A DNA stretch of 13,170 bases from Phycisphaeraceae bacterium (GCA_020851395.1 JADZCW010000101.1:1-13170); one strand, 5' to 3'; shown: positions 1 to 6,858, counted from the first letter of the stretch. A program made the numbers and translations. The notes: generated by a model not told the origin, from the letters alone.

Positions 1-2874
1 CGGCCCAAAGGCGAAGCCGACGCCACGCCGGCGATGAAGCAGTACCACCGCTTCAAGCAGCAGCACCCGGACTGCGTGCTGTTCTTCCGCATGGGCGACT
101 TCTACGAGATGTTCCATGAGGACGCCAGGCTGGCCCACAAGGTCCTGGGCGTGACGCTGACGCAGCGGACCGAGGGCGTGCCGATGGCGGGCGTGCCCTA
201 CCACGCGGTCGAGGGGTACCTCCGGCGGATGATCCTGGCGGGCTACCGCGTGGCGGTGTGCGACCAGGTCGAGGACCCGGCCCAGGCCAAGGGGGTGGTG
301 CAGCGCGACGTGACGCGCGTGGTGACCCCGGGGACGCTGACGGATGAGACGCTGCTGGACGAGGGGATGGAGAACCCGCTGGCGGCGGTGGTGTTCGACC
401 CCCCTGCCGCCCCTCTGCCAACAGGTTCGTCATCCGCACCCGGGGCGAGCGTCGCCTGGGCGGAGTTGAGCACCGGGGCGTTCTCGGTGGCTCACTTCCG
501 GGGGGATGAGCTGGTCGACGAGTTGGCCCGCATCCGGCCGCGCGAGTTGCTCTACGTCGCCCAGGACAGCCAACGCGTGCCCGAGGCTGTCACCCAGCTC
601 GCCCAGCGCGTCGGGGCGGTGCCCACGGGCCGGCCGGGGTGGCAGTTCAGGCAAGAAGAGGCTGTCGAGACGCTCTGCCGACAGTTCGGCGTGCAGAGCT
701 TGTCGGGGTTCGGTTTCCAGGAGAATGATCCCCTGCTCGGCCCGGCCGCGGCGGTGGTGACGTATCTGGCGGAGACGCAGAAGACGGGCGGCCCAGGGGC
801 GAGCGTCGAACCCGGCATTGCGGCTCAAGCAGCTTCCGGGGCACCTTCCGGGGGTCGTATCGCTCACCTCCGCCCGCCGCGCCGGTTCGAGCGGAGCGAA
901 TACCTCATCATCGACCAGACATCGCTGCGCAGCCTCGAGGTCGAGCAGACGATGCGCTCGGGCTCGATCGACGGCAGCCTGTTGGGCGTGATCCAGGGCT
1001 GCGTCACGCCGATGGGCAAGCGGACGCTGCGCCGGTGGCTGTGTTATCCGCTCTGTCAAAGACAGGCGATCGAGGGCCGGCAGCGCGTCGTGGGGGCGAT
1101 GGTCGAGGACAGCCGGTTCCTGGGCGAGCTGCGCGATCTGTTTGAGGGTGTGCAGGACGTCGAGCGCATCGCGGGGCGCATCGCCGTTGGGCGCGCCACG
1201 CCGCGCGACCTTGTGGCCCTGGGCGGCAGCGCCCGGCAGGCGGTGGCGCTGGCGAAGCTGCTCGTGGATCGGCCGGCGGTCAGGGGTTATTACGACGTGC
1301 TGATCGACGTCAGCGTCCCGCTGGCGGAGCTGGGGCATCGCATCGGGCAGGCGTGCGTCGAGGGAGCGCCGGCTCACCTGCGCGAAGGGGGCCTCTTCCG
1401 CGACGGCTACGACGCCCAGCTCGACGAGTACCGGAGCCTGCAGCGCGACAGCCACTCCTGGCTGGCCAAGTACCAGAAACAACTGATCGACGAATCAGGC
1501 ATTAACTCGCTCAAGGTCGGCTTCAACAAGGTTTTCGGCTACTACATCGAACTGACGGCCGCCCACCAGGCCAAGGCCCCGACGAACTGGAGCCGCAAGC
1601 AGACGCTCAAGAACGCTGAACGGTTCATCACGCAAGAGCTCAAGGAATTCGAGGAGAAGGTCCTGAGCGCCGAGAGCCGGGCCATCGCCCGCGAGCAGGC
1701 GCTGTTCGGCGAGCTCTGCACGCTGACGCAGAGCCGGCTCGACGAGCTCAACCGCTTCGCCACCGCCGCGGCGGAGCTGGACGTGCTGGGCTGTTTCGCC
1801 CGGCGAGCGGTCAAGCGGCGATACGTCCGGCCGACGATCGTGGATGAGCCCGTGCTGCACGTTCGCGCGGGCAGGCATCCGGTGCTGGAGGAGATCCTAG
1901 GCGACCGCTTTGTGCCCAATGACGTGGAGATGGGGACGGGGTCTGGGGTCTGGGGTCTAGGGTCTGGTCAGACAGATGCCGTCGATCCGACTCAGGACGC
2001 ACTCGCTTCGAGTCAACCCCTCGCGACTTCATCTCCAAACCCCAGACCCCAGACCCTAGACCCCAGACCCTCTGGTTCCCCCTCCTCGCTCGCCCTGATC
2101 ACCGGGCCGAACATGGCCGGCAAGTCGACGTACATCCGTCAGACGGCGCTGATCGTCCTTCTGGCCCACACGGGTTCCTTCGTGCCGGCTGAGGAAGCGA
2201 CCATCGGCCTGTGCGACCGCATCTTCACCCGCATCGGCGCCAGCGATGAGCTGCACGCGGGGCAGTCGACGTTCATGGTCGAGATGACCGAGACGGCCAA
2301 CATCTGCCACCACGCCACGGCCGCGAGCCTGGTGATCCTCGACGAGATCGGCCGGGGCACCAGCACGCTCGACGGCCTGTCGCTGGCGTGGGCCATCGCC
2401 GAGTTCCTCGCCCAGCGCGGCTGCCGGACGCTCTTCGCCACGCACTACCACGAGCTGACGGACCTGGCTGAGCGGTACGAGAACGTGGCCAACCTCAACG
2501 TCACCGTCCGCGAGTGGGCCGACCAGATCGTCTTCCTGCACCGGATCGTGCCGGGGGCGACGGACCGCAGCTACGGCATCCACGTGGCCAAGATCGCGGG
2601 CCTGCCGGGGGCGGTCGTCCAGCGCGCCCAGGAACTGCTCGGCCAGCTCTCGGTGCAACACGGCTCCACAGCTTCCGGGGGCGGCCGCTCGCGCCGCCGG
2701 TCTTCCGTGCCGGCGAATCAGATGGGCCTGTTCGCCCCCCCACCGCCGAGCGAGCCGCAGGAGCATCCGCTGATCGATGAGATGCGGCAGATCGACCTGG
2801 CGTCGCTCAACCCGATGCAGGCGTTCGACCTGCTGCGTCAGTGGCAACAGCGGTTGGGAGACGGTCAGGGCTGA
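1..2874 (+). CDS. mutS: DNA mismatch repair protein MutS (5' end outside window)
   Basis: MutS binds mismatches and small loops in DNA and recruits MutL in an ATP-dependent manner. The frame is open from base 1. The ATG at 34 aligns with the second Met of the usual 'TPMM' start region (here TPAMKQY), so the true start probably lies upstream. Counting from that Met, the mismatch-wedge Phe-x-Glu is F23/E25 in GDFYEMF. The Walker A motif GPNMAGKST is at 691-699, and Walker B (VILDE, ending E771) runs into GRGTSTLDG. The C-terminal tail has the typical MGLF-APPPP linker and ends in a short helical domain. At 946 residues from the inner Met it is longer than the usual 850-880. The excess lies in insertions at about 121-140, 251-275 and 634-685, plus a Ser/Gly/Arg-rich linker near 880. 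The last insertion sits just before the Walker A strand and carries an inverted repeat. All catalytic motifs are intact, so the protein is probably active. It converges on and overlaps the next gene by 10 bases. Confidence 0.98.
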   Translation, partial: RPKGEADATPAMKQYHRFKQQHPDCVLFFRMGDFYEMFHEDARLAHKVLGVTLTQRTEGVPMAGVPYHAVEGYLRRMILAGYRVAVCDQVEDPAQAKGVVQRDVTRVVTPGTLTDETLLDEGMENPLAAVVFDPPAAPLPTGSSSAPGASVAWAELSTGAFSVAHFRGDELVDELARIRPRELLYVAQDSQRVPEAVTQLAQRVGAVPTGRPGWQFRQEEAVETLCRQFGVQSLSGFGFQENDPLLGPAAAVVTYLAETQKTGGPGASVEPGIAAQAASGAPSGGRIAHLRPPRRFERSEYLIIDQTSLRSLEVEQTMRSGSIDGSLLGVIQGCVTPMGKRTLRRWLCYPLCQRQAIEGRQRVVGAMVEDSRFLGELRDLFEGVQDVERIAGRIAVGRATPRDLVALGGSARQAVALAKLLVDRPAVRGYYDVLIDVSVPLAELGHRIGQACVEGAPAHLREGGLFRDGYDAQLDEYRSLQRDSHSWLAKYQKQLIDESGINSLKVGFNKVFGYYIELTAAHQAKAPTNWSRKQTLKNAERFITQELKEFEEKVLSAESRAIAREQALFGELCTLTQSRLDELNRFATAAAELDVLGCFARRAVKRRYVRPTIVDEPVLHVRAGRHPVLEEILGDRFVPNDVEMGTGSGVWGLGSGQTDAVDPTQDALASSQPLATSSPNPRPQTLDPRPSGSPSSLALITGPNMAGKSTYIRQTALIVLLAHTGSFVPAEEATIGLCDRIFTRIGASDELHAGQSTFMVEMTETANICHHATAASLVILDEIGRGTSTLDGLSLAWAIAEFLAQRGCRTLFATHYHELTDLAERYENVANLNVTVREWADQIVFLHRIVPGATDRSYGIHVAKIAGLPGAVVQRAQELLGQLSVQHGSTASGGGRSRRRSSVPANQMGLFAPPPPSEPQEHPLIDEMRQIDLASLNPMQAFDLLRQWQQRLGDGQG
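439..454 (+). repeat. First copy of a 16-bp repeat encoding PGASV in a MutS loop insertion
   Basis: The sequence differs from 793-808 at one base (C or A at the third position) and is in the same frame. Both copies encode PGASV, and both lie in segments that look inserted relative to ordinary MutS. The repeats are 354 bp apart. Confidence 0.6.
495..504 (+). repeat. CTTCCGGGGG motif copy in mutS
   Basis: This is an exact copy, followed by one more G. It encodes the H-F-R-G-D stretch, which looks like ordinary MutS sequence, so this copy may be a coincidence of codon use. Confidence 0.45.
793..808 (+). repeat. Second copy of the 16-bp PGASV-encoding repeat in mutS
   Basis: This is the partner of 439-454, inside the second MutS insertion (about 784-858). 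It is followed within 25 bases by two tandem copies of the TTCCGGGG motif, so this insertion is built from repeat material. Confidence 0.6.
833..854 (+). repeat. Tandem pair of the CTTCCGGGGG motif in a MutS insertion
   Basis: A degenerate copy (833-842, ending GGGGC) is followed 12 bases later by an exact copy (845-854). In frame they encode A-S-G-A-P-S-G-G. The segment has no counterpart in typical MutS, where the run from 'YLAETQK' passes almost directly to the 'HLR..RR.E.S.YL..D' segment. Confidence 0.6.
1931..2078 (+). repeat. Inverted repeat of AGACCCC/GGGGTCT heptamers inserted in mutS
   Basis: The left part (1938-1966) is four tandem heptamers: three GGGGTCT and one AGGGTCT. The right part (2037-2070) is the reverse-complement kind, AGACCCC with one AAACCCC and one AGACCCT. 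The arms 1946-1967 and 2049-2070 are perfect 22-base reverse complements separated by 81 bases, and partial pairing continues outward (GGGGAC against GTTCCCC). The element is read in frame as the roughly 50-residue low-complexity insertion immediately before the MutS ATP-binding loop. The sequence fits a small non-autonomous repeat or hairpin element; I cannot name its family. Confidence 0.85.
2672..2681 (+). repeat. CTTCCGGGGG motif copy in the MutS C-terminal linker
   Basis: An exact copy encoding A-S-G-G-G in the Ser/Gly/Arg-rich linker between the MutS ATPase domain and its C-terminal tail. The bases before it (CGGCTC..CAG) resemble those before the copy at 833 (CGGCTC...GCAG). Confidence 0.6.
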
Positions 2875-3863
2875 GGCTTGCGCAGGTGTCTTGCGACGCG
2901 ATAGAAGAGGCTCGCGGCGGCGGCGCAGCCGATCCAGCCGCCGATGCAGCCACCCGCGATGGCGGTGACGATCATGACGTCAGCGGTGCCGGACTGCTGC
3001 ATGGACAGCGGCAGCCAATGCCGCCAGGTCTCGTAGGTCTGAACGAGGATGATGCCCGCGATCAGCACCAGGCCCGAGAGGATCAGCAGCCAGGCGTACC
3101 CGCGGGCGAGGCGCTCGATGTCGGGCCGGCCCAGGTCGCGCAGCAAGAGTCGGTACCAACCCCCGACCACCGCCACGAGAGCCACTCGCGTCGCCAACGC
3201 CGCCAGCAGCAGCCCGATGATGATCCGCATCCAGACGGAAAAGCTGAACCAGAAGCCCGGTAGACTGCCCGCACAGAAGGTGACTGCCAGGAGCAAGCAG
3301 GGCCATGAGGCCAGCAGGGCCGCCGTGATGATCGCCGGCCTGGACCGGCCGCGGTATCGACCCGTCGGTGTCGTGCGCGCCACCCACGAGATGTGGCGCG
3401 AGCCGAGGAAACAGCTCAGCCCGTCGACCAGCGCCAACGCGCCGACCAGGCCGCCGGCCACCAAGTCGTCGTCAACGTGACGCAGCAGCCTCAGCCAGTC
3501 GAGGAAGATCATCGTGCCGAACGCGCCGACGGGTCCGAGCGCCGCCGTCAGCGTGGCGGTGTAATACCACGCGTTGCCGCGCCGCAGCCGCCGCCAGGAT
3601 TCGGACGTCGGGATCGGCCGAAAGCGTGCCGCATCGATCGACACGGCCACGGGGTGGCCGCACTCGGGGCAGGTCGACTCGGGGGTCAGGCGCAGGGTGC
3701 GAAAATTGTAGCCGCAGTGGTGACAGTAACAGTCCTCGTCGAGCGCGGCCGGCAACGCGTCGGACGGTTCGTGCGACGGCGGGTCGAAAGAGGGATCGTC
3801 CTTGTGCGTGGTCGTGCTGGACATAGGGCTCGCGGCGAGTGGTTCTTTCGGGTGTCCGATCAT
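2865..3863 (-). CDS. Zinc-ribbon multi-pass membrane protein, function unknown
   Basis: No named function is recognised. The N-terminus is hydrophilic and carries a zinc-ribbon-like pair, C47-x2-C50 and C65-x2-C68, with further Cys at 45 and His at 48-49. Basic residues follow (SWRRLRRGN), then about six hydrophobic segments near 98-120, 132-153, 176-198, 208-236, 256-275 and 294-320, and a short basic tail. This plan, a cytoplasmic zinc ribbon followed by a membrane domain, is common among uncharacterised planctomycete proteins (family knowledge, from memory). The start is uncertain: Met1 at 3863 borders the AT-rich island, and Met14 at 3824 is an alternative. Neither has a clear Shine-Dalgarno sequence. 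The stop overlaps the mutS stop by 10 bases in convergent orientation. Membrane location is well supported; role, partners and substrate are unknown. Confidence 0.85.
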   Translation of the reverse strand: MIGHPKEPLAASPMSSTTTHKDDPSFDPPSHEPSDALPAALDEDCYCHHCGYNFRTLRLTPESTCPECGHPVAVSIDAARFRPIPTSESWRRLRRGNAWYYTATLTAALGPVGAFGTMIFLDWLRLLRHVDDDLVAGGLVGALALVDGLSCFLGSRHISWVARTTPTGRYRGRSRPAIITAALLASWPCLLLAVTFCAGSLPGFWFSFSVWMRIIIGLLLAALATRVALVAVVGGWYRLLLRDLGRPDIERLARGYAWLLILSGLVLIAGIILVQTYETWRHWLPLSMQQSGTADVMIVTAIAGGCIGGWIGCAAAASLFYRVARHLRKPQP

Positions 3864-4074
3864 GCACGAGATTTTTTTATCTAGCGGCGATGGCGGTCAG
3901 CGGGAATGAAATTAGTGCACAACTCGTGTAAAACAATAGATTTTTTACCTTAAATGAAAAGTGAAATGAGAAGCTCAACCTTTCAGTCCAATCACGGCTC
4001 GCTAAGTCATCCGGCATGAACTTTCTCGTTTTTCTCGCCAACGTCCGGTAAGTTTCTCTCGGCGGCACATAGAC

Positions 4075-4097
4075 ATATCAGCTTAGATATCAGCTAA
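4075..4097. repeat. Two near-tandem ATATCAGCT copies, 12-bp period
   Basis: ATATCAGCTTA at 4075-4085 is followed by ATATCAGCTAA at 4087-4097. The spacing is about one helical turn, as for a protein operator, but no such function is shown. AT-rich sequence (TATAAAATTTTA) follows directly. Confidence 0.4.
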
Positions 4098-4336
4098 TTA
4101 TAAAATTTTAATCGACTCTTTATTCTGAGCATGCGGTGCCTGCGAACATGTAATAAACTGGTATTAAATGCCACGATTATGCCCGTACAAAGCTTAAACG
4201 TATGGCCGAAAACCTTCAATATTATCGCTCGCTATGATGATTAAAACTGGTGCTGCCATAGAGAGATAGGATCAAGAAAAGAGAGAAAAAATTAGGCTTG
4301 CGTCTGGAAAGATAAGAGGGTATTTTCCTAGTCACC

Positions 4337-4364
4337 TTGACAAGAGGATTTTTTCGGAAATCAT
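4337..4364 (+). promoter_or_regulatory. Possible sigma70-type promoter inside the AT-rich island
   Basis: A perfect TTGACA (4337-4342) is followed after 16 bases by AATCAT (4359-4364; 4 of 6 to TATAAT). A start near 4371 would transcribe the pseudoknot and terminator hairpin. The -10 box is weak, and the same bases form one arm of the 14-bp helix, so promoter use and the long RNA are alternatives. Confidence 0.3.
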
Positions 4365-4447
4365 CATACGAGTCAGGAAATAACCAGCCGCTAGGGAAAT
4401 GAGGGATTCGAGCGGCTGACACAACGAATCAACTCCACCCCCCTCAC

Positions 4448-4491
4448 GGCCCGCATGGTGTCCCCCCCTGCACCAGCGGGCCATTTTATTT
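4448..4491 (+). terminator. Intrinsic-terminator-like hairpin upstream of fpr
   Basis: GGCCCGC (4448-4454) pairs with GCGGGCC (4476-4482), and GGTG pairs with CACC inside it. The loop is C-rich and ATTTTATTT follows (4483-4491). The T-run is interrupted once by A. It lies about 195 bases before fpr and after no plus-strand gene, so it must end either an upstream RNA or an attenuated fpr leader. Confidence 0.65.
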
Positions 4492-4612
4492 CCTGAATCT
4501 ATTTCATCGGGCTTCGCCCTGATTGGGTGGTGCGGCGAACGGTCAATGCTCGCGGACAGCGGTGTGATCGGTCGGCGCGGTCGGGTGAAGGCGTGCATGC
4601 AGATCCGTGGGC

Positions 4613-4618
4613 TATGAT
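4613..4618 (+). promoter_or_regulatory. Possible -10 box for the fpr operon
   Basis: TATGAT matches 5 of 6 consensus bases in the 195-base stretch between the terminator-like hairpin and fpr. No good -35 box lies 16-18 bases upstream. GCTATGAT also occurs before guaA on its strand. Apart from this box and a small hairpin at 4506-4523, nothing else is seen in 4492-4671. Confidence 0.35.
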
Positions 4619-4671
4619 CTACCGCCAGTCGTCGGGCGAGTGATGGTTCCTGCACGCGTCGACGTGGGGCC

Positions 4672-4677
4672 AGGGAG
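4672..4677 (+). promoter_or_regulatory. Ribosome binding site of fpr
   Basis: AGGGAG lies 9 bases before the ATG at 4687. This supports that ATG over the in-frame TTG at 4684 directly before it. Confidence 0.7.
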
Positions 4678-4686
4678 CGGCCGTTG

Positions 4687-5541
4687 ATGAGTTCCGTTGA
4701 TCTACCGATCAGTCCTTCTCTGTTCAACGCCACGTTGATCGAACGCCACGACCTGAGCGAAGCCCTGAGCGTCGTACGCATCCGGCCCGACGGCGGAGAG
4801 CTGCCGCCCTTCGAGGCGGGGCAGTACTGCACGGTCGGCCTGCCCAAGGATGCGCAGGAGCGGGCGGCCTATCCGGCGAACGATCCGCGTCGGCTCATCC
4901 GCAGGGCTTACTCGATCGCCTCGCCGCCGCACCGGCGCGAGGAGCTCGAGCTGCTGGTGATCCGCGTCGATCAGGGCCAGCTCACGCGTCGGCTGTGGGA
5001 GCTGGCGCCGGGGGCGCGGCTGTTCGTCGACCCGAAGATCCGCGGGGAGTTCACCCTCCGCGAGGTGCCCGCGGGCAGCGACCTGATCATGGTGGCAACG
5101 GGGACGGGTCTGGCGCCCTTCATGTCCATCCTGCGCGAGCACTGGCACCGGCCGGGCTGGCCGCTGCAGACGGCCAGTGACTTCCGACGCTGGCGAAGGT
5201 TCGTCATCATCCACGGCGTCCGCAAGGAATCGGACCTGGCGTACCGGGCGGAGCTCGAATCGCTGGCGAGGGAAGACCCCGACTTCCATTACATCCCGAT
5301 CCTCAGCGGCGGGCGCGAGGGCGACGGCTGGGCGGGGCTGCGCGGCAGGGCGCCGATCGCCTTGGACCCGCCGACGTACCGGCAAATTGTCGGCTCCGAG
5401 ATCGACCCACGAACCTCGCACGTCTTCCTCTGCGGCAACCCGAGTATGATCACCGACGTGCAGAAGCTGCTCGAGGGCCGGGGGTTTGTGACGCACTCCA
5501 AACGTCAGCTGGGCAACATCCACTTCGAACGATACTGGTAG
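4687..5541 (+). CDS. fpr: Ferredoxin--NADP(+) reductase
   Basis: A soluble FAD enzyme that passes electrons between NADPH and ferredoxin or flavodoxin. The 284-residue chain fits bacterial FNRs. The FAD-binding motif RAYS (73-76, followed by IASPP) lies at the end of the N-terminal barrel. The NADP-binding GTGLAPFMS is at 139-147 and FLCGNPSM at about 247-254. The chain ends in an aromatic tail (HFERYW), as in the bacterial class where the terminal aromatic residue stacks on the flavin. ATG 4687 is chosen for its Shine-Dalgarno site. It is the first gene of an apparent operon: the next gene starts 7 bases after its stop, and nth follows by overlap. Plausible jobs are supplying reduced ferredoxin or flavodoxin for iron-sulfur or biosynthetic enzymes; the physiological partner cannot be read from this window. 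Confidence 0.95.
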   Translation: MSSVDLPISPSLFNATLIERHDLSEALSVVRIRPDGGELPPFEAGQYCTVGLPKDAQERAAYPANDPRRLIRRAYSIASPPHRREELELLVIRVDQGQLTRRLWELAPGARLFVDPKIRGEFTLREVPAGSDLIMVATGTGLAPFMSILREHWHRPGWPLQTASDFRRWRRFVIIHGVRKESDLAYRAELESLAREDPDFHYIPILSGGREGDGWAGLRGRAPIALDPPTYRQIVGSEIDPRTSHVFLCGNPSMITDVQKLLEGRGFVTHSKRQLGNIHFERYW

Positions 5542-5548
5542 CGCTCCC

Positions 5549-6136
5549 ATGCGGATAATCGCGGGCTTCCGTCTGGTCGCAGGCATTTACTGGCTCGCCC
5601 TGGGCGTGTGGGTGGGCGCGTTGGTCATGATGGCCGTCGGGGCGGGCGCGGCGTTCAAGACGGTGCGCCATTACCAGCCGAGCGTGAACCTTACGCCCTA
5701 CAACCAGATGCCCGAGCAGGCGGTGCCGATCCTCGCCGGCGGGGTGGTGGGGAATCAGCTCCGGGGGCTGGCGGTGGTGCAGAAGGTCTGCGCACTGGCG
5801 GTGGTGGTGTGTCTGGCGCTGCAGTGCTACGTCTATGGCGACCGGCTCGCGGGAGGGATCTGGGGGTGGGCGAACCTCGCACGGCTGCTGCTGATCGGCC
5901 TGGCGGTGGGCGCGTTGATCGCGGATGTCTGGGTCGTCAGCGACAAGATCTGGGCCCTGCGCGAGCTGATCTTCGATCCCTCGCTCGACGCCGCGACGCG
6001 GCAGATGCACCGGGCGACGTTCGACTTCTGGCACAAGCTCGACGAACGGATCGTGGGGACGTCGATGTTCGCCCTGGCGGCGGCGGTGGTGATCTCGGCG
6101 TTCGCCCTGCACCCGGCCGAGGGGGCCAGGCCATGA
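5549..6136 (+). CDS. Four-helix membrane protein, DUF4149/TMEM205-like
   Basis: A 195-residue integral membrane protein with four hydrophobic segments near 8-34, 73-94, 108-130 and 170-187. The pattern (LALGVWVGALVMM in the first helix, 'GNQLRGL..VQ' before the second, 'WHKLDERIVG' leading into the last) resembles DUF4149/TMEM205-type proteins, where a Trp-x-Gly motif opens and a basic loop precedes the last helix. This is recognition from memory, so moderate confidence. Its biochemical role is unknown. It begins 7 bases after fpr without a clear ribosome site and ends in an ATGA overlap with nth, so translation is probably coupled to both neighbours. An alternative reading is an unrelated small membrane protein with a convergent layout. 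Confidence 0.85.
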   Translation: MRIIAGFRLVAGIYWLALGVWVGALVMMAVGAGAAFKTVRHYQPSVNLTPYNQMPEQAVPILAGGVVGNQLRGLAVVQKVCALAVVVCLALQCYVYGDRLAGGIWGWANLARLLLIGLAVGALIADVWVVSDKIWALRELIFDPSLDAATRQMHRATFDFWHKLDERIVGTSMFALAAAVVISAFALHPAEGARP

Positions 6137-6831
6137 GCCCTGTCAAGAAAAAGCCCGCGATGAAACCCACCAAGCGGCCGAGCGCCAAGGCTCCTTCCGT
6201 AGCGCCGGCAGAGCGGGCGCGGAAGATCTACGCCATCCTTGAGCAGCAGTACCCCGATGCCCGTTGCGCCCTGACGCACCACGACGCCTTCGAGCTGCTG
6301 GTGGCGACGATCCTCTCGGCCCAGTGCACGGACGCGCGGGTGAACATGGTCACACCCGGTCTGTTCGCCCGCTATCCGGGCCCGAGCGAGATGGCCGAGG
6401 CTTCCCCGGAAGAACTCGAGGGGATCATCCGCAGCACGGGGTTCTATCACAACAAGGCCAAGTCGCTGCTGGGGGCGAGCGGGAAGATCGTCGAGGAGTT
6501 TGGCGGCAAGGTCCCGCAGACGATGGAGGAACTGCTCTCACTTCCGGGGGTGGCGCGCAAGACGGCCAATGTGGTGCTGGGCAACGCCTTCGGCAAGAAC
6601 GAGGGTGTGGTCGTCGACACACACGTGGGCCGGCTGGCCGTGCGGATGGGACTGACCAAGCAGACGGACCCCAAGAAGGTCGAACAGGACCTGATCAAGC
6701 TCTTCCCGCGCGAGAGCTGGACGCTTTTGGCGCACCTGCTTATCTCCCACGGCCGGGCGGTATGCAACGCCCGCAAACCGATGTGCGAGAGCTGTGCACT
6801 GGCGGAGCTGTGTCCGATGATCGGCGTGTGA
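6133..6831 (+). CDS. nth: Endonuclease III (DNA glycosylase/AP lyase)
   Basis: Removes oxidised pyrimidines from DNA and nicks the resulting abasic site. The 232-residue chain has the helix-hairpin-helix LPGVARKTA (137-145) with catalytic Lys143, and the catalytic Asp162 in VVDTHVGRL. The 4Fe-4S loop is C211-x6-C218-x2-C221-x5-C227. The first 25 residues are a Lys/Pro/Ala-rich basic extension not present in the E. coli enzyme, probably a disordered DNA-binding tail. The ATG overlaps the preceding stop (ATGA), and a G-rich ribosome site lies in the end of the upstream gene. The earlier in-frame ATG at 5608 would read through the upstream gene in another frame and is rejected. Everything needed for activity is present. 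Confidence 0.97.
   Translation: MSPVKKKPAMKPTKRPSAKAPSVAPAERARKIYAILEQQYPDARCALTHHDAFELLVATILSAQCTDARVNMVTPGLFARYPGPSEMAEASPEELEGIIRSTGFYHNKAKSLLGASGKIVEEFGGKVPQTMEELLSLPGVARKTANVVLGNAFGKNEGVVVDTHVGRLAVRMGLTKQTDPKKVEQDLIKLFPRESWTLLAHLLISHGRAVCNARKPMCESCALAELCPMIGV
6541..6550 (+). repeat. CTTCCGGGGG motif copy in nth
   Basis: An exact copy that encodes the Leu-Pro-Gly-Val of the helix-hairpin-helix. This is conserved protein sequence, so the copy may reflect codon choice rather than insertion. Confidence 0.45.
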
Positions 6832-6858
6832 TCGGTGAGCCGGGCGGCGGCGGAAATG

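Larger units (their letters stand above)
3864..4447. other. AT-rich island without convincing genes
   Basis: G+C drops to about 40% (190 of 480 bases counted by hand over 3901-4380), while both flanks are near two thirds. Short minus-strand reading frames (3877-4068, 4222-4422) have no recognisable domain, no clear ribosome site and unconvincing composition. No tRNA, tmRNA, RNase P or SRP RNA signatures were seen, and no DnaA-box cluster. The left part holds runs of T, several TTTCTC pyrimidine motifs, a near-tandem ATATCAGCT pair (4075-4097) and a small hairpin TGGTAT-TAA-ATGCCA (4159-4173). The right part holds the RNA-like structures listed separately. Possible explanations are a noncoding RNA locus, a transferred segment, or an extended regulatory region. 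Confidence 0.8.
4228..4491 (+). ncRNA. Candidate structured noncoding RNA ending at a terminator-like hairpin
   Basis: Three structures follow one another. CTCG-C-TATGATGATT (4228-4242) pairs with 4359-4372 over 14 bp with one bulged C. CAGCCGCT (4385-4392) pairs with AGCGGCTG (4411-4418), and its loop sequence GATTCG (4405-4410) pairs with CGAATC (4425-4430), which is the topology of an H-type pseudoknot with no gap between the stems. A GC hairpin with a T-rich 3' flank (4448-4491) closes the series. Only the plus strand has the T-rich tail. The 5' end is unknown. A weak promoter (TTGACA 4337-4342, 16 bases, AATCAT 4359-4364) would give a short RNA of about 120 bases holding only the pseudoknot and terminator. 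It could be a small RNA, or a leader or attenuator of fpr. It matches no family I recognise. Confidence 0.45.

Noticed and set aside
430..1482. Long minus-strand reading frame opposite mutS
   Set aside because: Shadow of a certain MutS coding frame in GC-rich DNA; no domain and composition typical of antisense translation.
3877..4068. 63-codon minus-strand frame in the AT-rich island
   Set aside because: Could be a small membrane peptide by its C-terminal half, but no ribosome site or other support is visible.
4222..4422. 66-codon minus-strand frame in the AT-rich island
   Set aside because: No ribosome site or domain, and it coincides with the helix and pseudoknot sequences, which explain the region better.
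3864..4447. Replication origin, because of AT-richness
   Set aside because: No cluster of DnaA boxes (TTATNCACA) and no dnaA, dnaN or gidA neighbours.
4228..4491. tmRNA, because of the pseudoknot and a GATTCGA string
   Set aside because: No tRNA-like ends, no CCA-type 3' end, and no tag reading frame ending in Ala-Ala.
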